Source: Acidobacteriota bacterium
Lineage (GTDB): Bacteria; Acidobacteriota; Terriglobia; Bryobacterales; Bryobacteraceae
Length of the DNA: 11,004 nt
Assembly (NCBI GenBank): GCA_023380575.1
Contig: JAMCRM010000117.1
Coordinates: 1-11,004 of the forward strand
Direction of reading: 5' to 3'
Shown here: in pieces, positions 1 to 6,734 of the stretch
Numbering within the stretch: position 1 is the stretch's first letter
Layout of the letters: each line of letters opens with the position of its first letter
Notes under the pieces: generated by a model
Told to the model about the DNA's origin: nothing
Seen by the model: the letters and a program-made list of their open reading frames with translations, nothing else
Database searches by the model: none
Translations under genes and position numbers: made by a program

Positions 1-74
1 TGGGTGGGTTGATTGCGCCTTTTCCGGGGATCTGGGCCATTGACCGCCTTCTTGTTCTGCTCAGGCTGGTATAG
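1..74 (+). CDS. kdpB: KdpB C-terminus (partial, 5' cut by window)
   Basis: This is the last 23 codons and the TAG stop of an open frame that enters from the left edge. The visible tail, GGLIAPFPGIWAIDRLLVLL, followed by a short hydrophobic end, matches the final membrane segment of KdpB, where GGxIAPFxGIxxID is typical. KdpB is the P-type ATPase subunit of the high-affinity KdpFABC potassium pump in the inner membrane. The assignment is supported by complete kdpC starting 12 bases downstream, which is the normal kdpA-kdpB-kdpC order. Only the tail is visible, so nothing can be said about the catalytic domains. Confidence 0.85.
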   Translation, partial: GGLIAPFPGIWAIDRLLVLLRLV

Positions 75-78
75 GGGG
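73..78 (+). promoter_or_regulatory. Ribosome binding site of kdpC
   Basis: AGGGGG overlaps the kdpB stop codon and lies 8 bases before the kdpC ATG. This supports that start and suggests translational coupling of kdpB and kdpC. Confidence 0.6.
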
Positions 79-86
79 TTTTCAAT

Positions 87-665
87 ATGTGGAAAGAATG
101 GATGACTGCCTTGCGGCTCACGATTGTGATGACGGTCCTCACTGGGCTGCTGTATCCTGCAATCACAACGGCCGTCGCTCAGCTTTTCTTTCCGCGCCAG
201 GCAAACGGCAGCCTTGTGACGCGGGATGGCCGCGTGATTGGCTCTTCGCTGATTGGACAGCAGTTCACGCGGCCGGAGTACTTCCACCCTCGCCCCTCGG
301 CCGCCGGCGCTGGCTACGATGCTGCCGCTTCCGGTGGATCCAACCTCGGGCCAACGAGCCAAGAGCTGGTGGACCGCGTGACCAAGGCGGTTGCCCAGTA
401 CAAAGCTGAAAATCCCGATTTCCACGGCCCTGTGCCGGCCGATGCCGCTACGGCCTCCGCCAGCGGTCTGGATCCGGATATCACGCCCGCAAACGCCGAA
501 GCACAGGTGGACCGGGTGGCCGCGGCGCGTTCGATCCCTCCCGCGGCGGTCCGTGCCCTGGTCAGGCAGATGATGCAGGAGCGCGGCCTCGGCGTGTTCG
601 GCGAGCCGCGGGTCAACGTGCTGCAGCTCAACCTGGCTTTGGATGCGCGTTTCGGTGCGCGCTAA
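87..665 (+). CDS. kdpC: KdpC, potassium-transporting ATPase subunit C
   Basis: KdpC is the periplasmic, single-span subunit of the KdpFABC K+ pump. It stabilises the complex and supports ATP binding by KdpB. The 192-residue length is normal for the family. One hydrophobic segment (about residues 8-35) anchors the protein. It is followed by conserved blocks: YFHPRPSAAG (65-74), SGGSNLGP (82-89), the hallmark ASGLDPDITPANAEAQV (125-141), and the C-terminal EPRVNVLQLNLALD (173-186). The start at 87 has a good ribosome binding site and places the membrane segment right at the N-terminus. It follows kdpB by 12 bases and precedes two KdpD-like genes, so it is part of the kdp operon. The identification is firm. 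Confidence 0.97.
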   Translation: MWKEWMTALRLTIVMTVLTGLLYPAITTAVAQLFFPRQANGSLVTRDGRVIGSSLIGQQFTRPEYFHPRPSAAGAGYDAAASGGSNLGPTSQELVDRVTKAVAQYKAENPDFHGPVPADAATASASGLDPDITPANAEAQVDRVAAARSIPPAAVRALVRQMMQERGLGVFGEPRVNVLQLNLALDARFGAR

Positions 666-709
666 CATGATGCTGAAGACCGATTTCCCACGCGCATCCC
701 GAGGCACGT

Positions 710-1411
710 ATGCCAGCGGGTGAAAGCAGACCGGATCCGGACCTCCTCCTGCGCCAGGTGCAAGCCGAAGAAACGCGGGCGCGGCGCGGCCGGCTGAAAG
801 TGTTCCTCGGATACAGCTCCGGCGTGGGCAAGACCTTTACCATGCTCGATGAAGGCAGGCGCCGCCGCGAGCGCAACGGCGAGGACGTTGTGGTGGGAGC
901 CTTACAGGAGAAGCGTCCGCCGGAAGCCGAGGCCATCCTCGCGCGCCTGGAAGTAATTCCGACACGGCAGATTAACGGCCGGCCTTGCATCGATGTGCCC
1001 GCCCTGCTGCGGCGCCGGCCTCGTGTCTGCCTGATCGACGGCTTGGCCTACGAGAACCCCGGGGAGTGTGGAAACGAGCACAGATGGCAGGATGTGCGTG
1101 AGCTGCTGGATGCGGGCATTTCGGTCATCACCACCATCAACCTGCAATACATCGCCGAGTACCAGGACCGAGTCGCGGCTATCACGGGTAGGCGTCCCAG
1201 CGTTACCGTCCCCCTCACATTTATCCAGGCGGCCGATGACATCGAAATTGTGGACGCCCCGGCAGCCGAAGCTGTCCAGCACGCCGACGGGGAGGCCGCG
1301 GGATCCGTTACGAGCCGTAAGCGCCGGTTGGCCGCTCTCCGGGAACTCGCGATGTATTGCACGGCGTGCACTCGCAATGGGGCACACAGGAGAGAATCCT
1401 CGTATGCGTGA
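710..1411 (+). CDS. Diverged KdpD-like N-terminal ATP-binding domain (first copy, truncated by frame change)
   Basis: This 233-residue protein corresponds to the cytoplasmic N-terminal domain of the sensor KdpD. It has an intact Walker A loop, GYSSGVGKT, at residues 34-42 and the RWQDVRELLDAGISVITTIN block (125-144). The usual DELAHTN motif reads DGLAYEN (110-116), the usual NVQHLES reads NLQYIAE, and the ETHGR segment after strand 2 is replaced by LQEKRPP, so it is a distinct paralogue of the next gene. The start at 710 has GAGG five bases upstream. The frame reaches the conserved LRELA (ends at 1351) and then runs into unrelated residues and stops at 1411, while the expected USP domain continues in another frame. 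It is either a broken gene or a real stand-alone domain. It lacks membrane segments and a kinase. Its role in sensing K+ or cell turgor is inferred only from family and operon position. Confidence 0.85.
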   Translation: MPAGESRPDPDLLLRQVQAEETRARRGRLKVFLGYSSGVGKTFTMLDEGRRRRERNGEDVVVGALQEKRPPEAEAILARLEVIPTRQINGRPCIDVPALLRRRPRVCLIDGLAYENPGECGNEHRWQDVRELLDAGISVITTINLQYIAEYQDRVAAITGRRPSVTVPLTFIQAADDIEIVDAPAAEAVQHADGEAAGSVTSRKRRLAALRELAMYCTACTRNGAHRRESSYA

Positions 1412-1761
1412 CAGCGCGTTCGAATGCCGCCCGGATGATTGCCAGCGGCAAGCGCAACGCGGACCGGCTTCATGCCGAACTGTATGTGGTGTACGTGGAA
1501 CAAGCCGAATTGACCGATTCCGACCGGGTGACTCTGGCCCGCAATCTCTCCCTTGCCAGCGAGGCCGGCGCCCGCGTCGAAGTCCTGCCCCGGGGAGATC
1601 CCATCGCTGCGATCTTGAACTTCGCCAGGGAACGCGGCATCACGCAGATTTTCATCGGCCACACGCAGCGGCGCGGCTGGTGGACCCGGCTGCTCGGCGG
1701 TCCGGTGGATCGGCTTATACGGAGGGCGGAAGGAATGGATGTGCAGGTTTTCCCGCACTAG
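1357..1761 (+). CDS. USP domain of the first KdpD-like copy, in a shifted frame
   Basis: This frame encodes the universal-stress-protein domain that normally follows the ATP-binding domain in KdpD. It reads WGTQERILVCV (first beta strand) and later ITQIFIGHTQRRGWWTRLLG, equivalent to the nucleotide-loop region of KdpD USP domains, and ends PVDRLIRRAEGMDVQVFPH. It overlaps the end of the preceding gene by 55 bases in the -1 frame. No ATG is available: the candidates are TTG at 1357, GTG at 1366, or GTG at 1408. The last overlaps the upstream stop but would remove the first beta strand. The simplest reading is that this and the upstream ORF were once a single protein of about 370 residues like the following gene, split by a deletion in the linker. 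Whether it is translated on its own is unknown. Confidence 0.7.
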   Translation: MHGVHSQWGTQERILVCVTARSNAARMIASGKRNADRLHAELYVVYVEQAELTDSDRVTLARNLSLASEAGARVEVLPRGDPIAAILNFARERGITQIFIGHTQRRGWWTRLLGGPVDRLIRRAEGMDVQVFPH

Positions 1762-1767
1762 CCTGCC

Positions 1768-2862
1768 ATGACCGGCCACCTCAAGCTGTACCTCGGTTAC
1801 GCCGCGGGCGTTGGCAAGACGTTTCAGATGCTGACCGATGCTCAGGATCTGAGAAGTCAGGGCAGGGATGTTGTCGTCGGCTACTTTGAATCTCACGGCA
1901 GGCAGGACACCATCGCCGTCACGGAAGGGCTCGAAATCATTCCCCGCCGGACGATCCAATACCGGGGCGCCACCTTCGAGGAAATGGACACAGACGCGAT
2001 TGTTAACCGCGCGCCGGAGGTCTGTCTGGTTGACGAATTCGCGCACACGAACGTACCCGGCTCCCCGCGGGCAAAGCGGTGGGAGGATGTCAGGGTGCTG
2101 CTCGACCACGGCATCGACGTGTTCACGACGATGAACATTCAGCATCTGGAGAGCGTGAACGATCAGATCTTCCACATCAGCGGCATCCGAGTCCGGGAGA
2201 CGATCCCTGACTGGGTGATGGCGCAGGCCGACGACGTGGTCATGGTGGACCTGACGCCGGAAGCCTTGCTGAACCGGTTGAAACGCGGCGCCGTTTACGC
2301 GCCGGACAAAACCGCCAGAGCGCTCGAGAATTTCTTTCGTGAGCCGACGCTGGTGGCATTGCGCGAGATGGCGCTTCGCCAAACCGCGCACGAAGTGGAT
2401 ATTCGCCAAGCCATTTCGGAACGGGACGTTCCGGTTCCCTCGCGCCGGCTGCAGGCCCACGAGCGTTTGCTGCTGCACATCACGGCAGACCCGTCCACCG
2501 CGGCGCTGATCCGGCGCGGGCGGCGGCTTGCCGATTTTTTGCAGGCGGATTCCATCGCGGTGGCCGTGGAGCGCTCCACGAGTCTGGACACCCTGGCGCC
2601 CGAGGAACGGAGCCGCCTGAGTAAGCATCTGGAATTCGCTCGCAACCTTCACATCGATACGAGGATCCTCGAAAGCGACGATCCGGCCGCGGCGCTCATC
2701 GATTTCGCCCGCGCTAACAAGGTCACGCAGATCCTAATCTCCCGTCCGGCGCGGTCGCCTTGGACAGCCGCACTCGGCCGCTCAGTGGTCCAGCGCGTCG
2801 TCCAACTCGCCCGCGAGATGCGGGTCACGGTGGTGGCCGACCGGACCAGAGCAGCGAAATAG
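1768..2862 (+). CDS. kdpD: Short KdpD sensor: ATP-binding plus USP domains, no histidine kinase
   Basis: This 364-residue protein aligns by eye to the cytoplasmic N-terminal part of KdpD. Visible landmarks are Walker A GYAAGVGKT (10-18), ESHGRQDT (41-48), LVDEFAHTNVPGS (87-99), KRWEDVRVLLDHGIDVFTT (103-121), IQHLESVND (124-132), RVRETIPD (141-148), ALENFFRE (185-192) and LREMALRQTA (198-207). A USP domain follows from about residue 232. Full KdpD is about 890 residues with four membrane spans and a kinase; all of that is absent. Such short KdpD proteins are known from cyanobacterial kdp operons (Anabaena). The start is 6 bases after the preceding stop, with only a weak ribosome binding site, so translation is probably coupled. 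The role is likely modulation of the Kdp system, by contact with another kinase or the pump; that mechanism is inference. Confidence 0.93.
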   Translation: MTGHLKLYLGYAAGVGKTFQMLTDAQDLRSQGRDVVVGYFESHGRQDTIAVTEGLEIIPRRTIQYRGATFEEMDTDAIVNRAPEVCLVDEFAHTNVPGSPRAKRWEDVRVLLDHGIDVFTTMNIQHLESVNDQIFHISGIRVRETIPDWVMAQADDVVMVDLTPEALLNRLKRGAVYAPDKTARALENFFREPTLVALREMALRQTAHEVDIRQAISERDVPVPSRRLQAHERLLLHITADPSTAALIRRGRRLADFLQADSIAVAVERSTSLDTLAPEERSRLSKHLEFARNLHIDTRILESDDPAAALIDFARANKVTQILISRPARSPWTAALGRSVVQRVVQLAREMRVTVVADRTRAAK

Positions 2863-2883
2863 TGTGCGGCCTTGCCGGGCATC

Positions 2884-5800
2884 TCAGGCCTTCATAGCCG
2901 GCACGAGAGTTACCGGGCCGAGCAGGCCCGATTTCCTTAACGGCGCATCCTTGGGCCAGACTCTGATGATGCTGAACGTGAAGCGGCCGGTGGGACTCGG
3001 CTTGCCATCGAGCAGCCACTGCGGGTACTTCGAAATATTCTGCTGCACGCCTCCGCCGCCAGGGCCGCCCATCGCCGCCGCCATCCCGCCGCCCGAACCC
3101 CACTCGCAATCATCGGGAAGGTTCGCATCGCCAATCAGCCGATTGGGCCACAGATTCACCACGGTGAGTTCGAGCGAATTCGCGCCTGCGCGGGCGGCGC
3201 CGGTGATGTCGATCTTGAACGGCTTCTTCCACAGAATGCCAAGTTCCTTTCCATTCCATTTCACCCGCGCCATGACTTCCACGCTGCCAAGGTCGAGATA
3301 CACGAGCCGGCCCCGGCCCAGCATCGAAGCCTCAACCTGAATGGTCTTCGTGTAAGTCGCTTTTCCCGAGAAGTAGCGCACGCCGGACTCGCAATGGTCG
3401 CTCCAGGAGACCCACTCCGGCAACTCGATTCGCTCTGGAGCGCCCCAGCCGGGCGTGAACCGCACGCTCCACGGCCCCGCTATCCTGACGGGTGCGGGGA
3501 GCGTTGGCGCGTGGACGTGGCGAGTCGCGCCCGTGGCGGTCCGCAGCGTGTACCGGCCCGCTTGCCACACCAGGCTTTCAAAGCCGCCGCTCGGAGCCCG
3601 GCTCACCTGGATCATGCCGCCAATGCCGGTCGCCAGCGCGTTGCCGTCGCGAGTGACGCCGGTGAGGCGGTCCGCTTCGGGGGCGCTGTTCGGCCGAAAT
3701 ACGACGAACACCGAGCCGAAATCGGAAAGGCGAATCGGCAGGCTGGCAACTCCATTGGCCTCCGAATACATCGCCGGCTTTTCGATACTCCCCGTCTCGG
3801 GCCACCAGAACTCAGGACGCCTCCCGCATACCCTGAAATTGCACACCGCTTCGACGGGCGCGCCACGCTTGTTGGCGACGAAGTAGATCTCGGACCCGTC
3901 CTCCGCCCGGCGGTGGATGTACCGGAACGGCGGGGGATCTCCGCATGAGAAATCCACGGGCACGCCCATGGCGGCCAGAACCTCTTGCGGCTTCTTCCCC
4001 CAAATCACGCGGCCCTTTCCAACGCGACGCTCACCAGGCGCTCTGGCGTCACCCCAAAGACGATTCACGATCTCCTTCAACTCCGTTTCGCACTGCGGGT
4101 AATTCGTGAGGCTCGGGGACTTCAACGGCGGCGGGCCGATGACGGTCATGCCATCGTTCACCAGGGTCTCGATGCGTCGCGCCAGTTCCGGTGTCATTAC
4201 TCCGGCCATCACTTGTTCGCCTGGACCCGGCAGCACCATCGCCCGGTAGCTCATGCCATCGGGGAGGACAATGCGGCCATCCTTGATAGAAACGCGTTTG
4301 AATACAACGTCCGCCGTGCAGCCGTCGAAGTTGTATCCCGGTGGATCGGGGGGAACGGGATTCGAGTAGTTTACACCGGGCGGCATAAACCGGTTCGGCG
4401 CGCCTTCAGCCTGCATGTAAAGAAGGTCCGCCACGAACAACCCTTTCTGCAGCAGGTATTGGCAGCGGGTCAGGTATTCGTGCCAGGGCTTGGTTTCCTC
4501 CCACCAGGTCTGTGTGCGCTCATAATGGACGCCCCAATATGCCATGGTCATGCCCGGTTTGCGGTTAAGCCAGGGCTGCATGGCATACCTGTGGAAGATA
4601 AAACGATTAATGCCCGCGCAAAAAGCCCAGTCGCCCTGGGGCTTCATGAGCGCGGGGTGCGCCAGCCAGTTTTCGCCGGGGACGGCCGTGAACGCTTCGG
4701 CCGGGACCAGCCGCCTGCCATAAATGTGGGCGGCCGATGCCATCGTCGGCGTCCAGGAATACGTGCGCAGGTATTCGGTGGTGAAGTCGCCGCACTCCCC
4801 CACTGGCTGGGTTTCACGCCGGTACCAGAATTCACTCTGCGGCGTGTCGGATTCACCGGCTACGCGCATCTCATCGAGCGGGTCGCCATCGTAAGCCTCG
4901 CAAGAGAAACTCAGCCCGCGCCTCTTGGCCAGCTCGCGAAGATGTCCCACGTAGTTCTCGGCGATCATATCCGAGACGGTCTTCCGCAGGTCCCAGAGGA
5001 ACCGCTCGGAAATCTCGATATCTCCCACCACGCGGCCGGCGATTACCGGCAGGTATGGCGTGATATCGTAGCCGCAGCGGCGGCGGAACTCCTCGCCGAA
5101 CCGCGGCGTCCAGTTCTGCGAACCGACTTCCCAACTGTCCACGTGGGTCGCGACAAGGGCCTTGTCGGAGAGCGGCCCAATCAGGCCGGCAAGCTCGGCG
5201 ATGAAACTGTTGAACTGCAGTTCGGCGGCTTGCTTGCTGAGTTTGTCGCACTCCAAACCCGCTCCACCAGGTGATGTGGGGTGATTCGTCCTACCCGTAG
5301 AGACGTGTCCGAACCGCATCACGGTCCAGTTGCCGGCCGGCGCATCCCATGTCAGCCGCCCCTCCCGGAATGCGGCGGTGAGGTCCACAATCCGTTCCCG
5401 GTCGATGCTGGCGTCCGCGGGCGCCGCCTCAGGAGTAACCGGCAGCATGGGGAAGGACCAGGGACCGACGCCATTACCGGCAACCGGCGGTGTGGACCTG
5501 GCGTCAAAGTCCGCTTTGAACCGGATATCGGAGATGCGATATGCGGTGTTCCCCGGAGTGGGAAAGGCGATCACCGCGATATCTTTGTAGAAATCGCCCC
5601 CGGGGCCGCTTAGAGATCCGTCGCTTTCGGTCGAACGCCGCGGTTTGGGGAGATCTCCATCGAAGCGGCGGCCTCCCTCGAGGGAAAGCTCGGAATAGAC
5701 CACCATCTGCATCGAAAGCTCCGGTGTGATCCATGGACCGGCGCTCCCCGTCCAGCCGGCGTCGTTATTCATGTTGATAACGATTCCCAGTCTGGCGGCT

Positions 5801-6126
5801 TCCTGGCAGGCCCATTGGAACATGTCTCGCCAAATCCGGGTGCCGAACCCTACCGAACCCGCCGGCGTCCCGTCCACTTCCATGATCAGGACACCCCCGA
5901 TGCCGACGCGTTCCATGGCTTCGAGATCGGCCGTGATGCCTTTCCTGGTCAGGTTGCCATTGATCCAAAACCAATACACCCACGGGCGGAAGGAACCCGG
6001 GGGCTGCGCGAATCCGTTCGCCATTTCCTGCCCTGCCGCCGCATCCGCCACGCGAGGTGTCGCTAGACTCAGCCAGAATCCCGCCGAAGCGCCAACAGCA
6101 CTTCCAAGAAATATTCTGCGGTTCAT
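2884..6126 (-). CDS. Tat-exported GH106-type glycoside hydrolase (putative alpha-L-rhamnosidase)
   Basis: This 1080-residue protein opens with a twin-arginine signal, MNRRIFLGSAVGASAG, ending near ADAAAG (about 32), so it is exported folded to the periplasm or beyond. I chose ATG 6126 over the in-frame GTG at 6165 because it puts the RR motif at the N-terminus and has AAAGGTGAT upstream. Family landmarks of GH106 are WFWINGNLTRKGITADLEAM (52-71), NDAGWTGSAGPWITPE (121-136), DSWEVGSQNWTPRFGEEF (330-347), FSCEAYDG (407-414) and PAEAF (475-479). Glu333 and Glu477 are the best candidates for the acid/base pair by spacing to characterised members; this is not proven. A carbohydrate-binding jelly-roll module appears near the C-terminus (about 952-1080), interrupted by a Gly/Ala-rich stretch. 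The likely substrate is rhamnose-containing plant or microbial polysaccharide. It is convergent with the kdp operon, with 21 bases between stops. Confidence 0.85.
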   Translation of the reverse strand: MNRRIFLGSAVGASAGFWLSLATPRVADAAAGQEMANGFAQPPGSFRPWVYWFWINGNLTRKGITADLEAMERVGIGGVLIMEVDGTPAGSVGFGTRIWRDMFQWACQEAARLGIVINMNNDAGWTGSAGPWITPELSMQMVVYSELSLEGGRRFDGDLPKPRRSTESDGSLSGPGGDFYKDIAVIAFPTPGNTAYRISDIRFKADFDARSTPPVAGNGVGPWSFPMLPVTPEAAPADASIDRERIVDLTAAFREGRLTWDAPAGNWTVMRFGHVSTGRTNHPTSPGGAGLECDKLSKQAAELQFNSFIAELAGLIGPLSDKALVATHVDSWEVGSQNWTPRFGEEFRRRCGYDITPYLPVIAGRVVGDIEISERFLWDLRKTVSDMIAENYVGHLRELAKRRGLSFSCEAYDGDPLDEMRVAGESDTPQSEFWYRRETQPVGECGDFTTEYLRTYSWTPTMASAAHIYGRRLVPAEAFTAVPGENWLAHPALMKPQGDWAFCAGINRFIFHRYAMQPWLNRKPGMTMAYWGVHYERTQTWWEETKPWHEYLTRCQYLLQKGLFVADLLYMQAEGAPNRFMPPGVNYSNPVPPDPPGYNFDGCTADVVFKRVSIKDGRIVLPDGMSYRAMVLPGPGEQVMAGVMTPELARRIETLVNDGMTVIGPPPLKSPSLTNYPQCETELKEIVNRLWGDARAPGERRVGKGRVIWGKKPQEVLAAMGVPVDFSCGDPPPFRYIHRRAEDGSEIYFVANKRGAPVEAVCNFRVCGRRPEFWWPETGSIEKPAMYSEANGVASLPIRLSDFGSVFVVFRPNSAPEADRLTGVTRDGNALATGIGGMIQVSRAPSGGFESLVWQAGRYTLRTATGATRHVHAPTLPAPVRIAGPWSVRFTPGWGAPERIELPEWVSWSDHCESGVRYFSGKATYTKTIQVEASMLGRGRLVYLDLGSVEVMARVKWNGKELGILWKKPFKIDITGAARAGANSLELTVVNLWPNRLIGDANLPDDCEWGSGGGMAAAMGGPGGGGVQQNISKYPQWLLDGKPSPTGRFTFSIIRVWPKDAPLRKSGLLGPVTLVPAMKA

Positions 6127-6180
6127 TTTGACATCACCTTTGTCGCTACCTGGATTCCGGCGCACGCGTGTCCTGCTGAG

Positions 6181-6630
6181 TTACTGTTTGGGAGGCGTAA
6201 CGTCGCTCACCGGGAGATCCCAGTGGGCCAGCAGAATTGCGAAGCGGCGTTGTTCCTCGCGCTGGTAAGTCTGCTGGTCCGGCCAGAGTAGCTTGATGAG
6301 CTTCTCTTCCTCAGGGTTGGCTGTCGTCGCCACGGTCGAGTTCTTGAATCGAATCGTGACGCGGTAGTCCCACCGCGAGTCTTCCGTCATGTGATTTGCC
6401 GGCGTCTCGATTTTCACCGATAGAATACGGCCGCTCTGGGCGATCCTCTGCAGGAGTGGATAGTGGTTCTTGAGAAACAGTTGCAGGAATTCCTGCTGAT
6501 GTCCCCAGCGGACCTTGTAGTAGTACTCCATCGTGTAAGGTTGGTCGGGCGCGCTTTGCGGCGGGGCGCCTTGGGCGAGCAGGAAATTCGCGGGCGCCAG
6601 GAGCAGTAGGGCAAGAAATGCTTTCATCAT
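6181..6630 (-). CDS. Small secreted protein of unknown function
   Basis: This 149-residue product begins with a clear Sec-type signal peptide (MMKAFLALLLLAPANFLLAQ; cleavage near residue 20). The mature part is hydrophilic and rich in aromatic and charged residues, with a YTMEYYYKVRWGHQQEFLQL segment (33-52) and RWDYRVTIRF (86-95). That alternation of a beta strand followed by a helix loosely recalls ferredoxin-like alpha/beta-barrel (EthD/NIPSNAP type) proteins, but I do not recognise the family and assign no function. Start: two adjacent ATGs (6630 and 6627) follow GGGAAAAA on the coding strand. It lies 54 bases upstream of the GH106 gene on the same strand, so the two are probably co-transcribed and may act in the same extracytoplasmic process. 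Confidence 0.75.
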   Translation of the reverse strand: MMKAFLALLLLAPANFLLAQGAPPQSAPDQPYTMEYYYKVRWGHQQEFLQLFLKNHYPLLQRIAQSGRILSVKIETPANHMTEDSRWDYRVTIRFKNSTVATTANPEEEKLIKLLWPDQQTYQREEQRRFAILLAHWDLPVSDVTPPKQ

Positions 6631-6734
6631 CGGTTTTTCCCGTTATAGCGCATTACCGGCGCTCCATGGCGAGTGTTTGGCCGGCGCTGTTTCAAACCGG
6701 CGTTGACTCAATATACAATCAAGGGCACTGGAAT
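6631..6734. promoter_or_regulatory. Divergent intergenic region with three CCGGCG repeats
   Basis: These 104 bases separate two divergent genes and must hold both promoters. CCGGCG occurs three times in the same orientation, at about 6656, 6681 and 6697. A TTGACTCAA near-palindrome lies at 6703-6711 and an AT-rich ATATACAAT at 6711-6719. No -35/-10 pair has convincing spacing on either strand. The repeats could be an operator, but CCGGCG is also common by chance in this G+C-rich DNA. Confidence 0.3.

Noticed and set aside
1352..1389. Programmed -1 ribosomal frameshift joining the two parts of the first KdpD-like copy
   Set aside because: No slippery heptamer or downstream structure is evident, and the linker is also about 16 residues too short, which fits a deletion better.
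1408..1411. GTGA stop-start overlap as the start of the USP-domain ORF
   Set aside because: Starting at GTG 1408 would remove ERILVCV, the first beta strand of the USP fold; TTG 1357 or GTG 1366 keeps it.
1048..2652. 534-codon open frame on the - strand across both KdpD-like genes
   Set aside because: It is antisense to frames with clear KdpD motifs, and its translation shows no recognisable domain. Long antisense frames are common in G+C-rich DNA.
2868..2890. Terminator between the convergent kdpD and glycosidase genes
   Set aside because: Only a 5-base GGCCT/AGGCC stem with a 13-base loop and no T-tract was found.
3985..5274. 429-codon open frame on the + strand inside the glycosidase gene
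   Set aside because: The opposite strand carries conserved GH106 blocks throughout this span, and the + product is Arg/His-rich without any motif.
6127..6165. Upstream GTG start for the glycosidase
   Set aside because: It would put 13 charged residues before the twin-arginine signal, whereas ATG 6126 has a good ribosome binding site and a normal Tat N-terminus.
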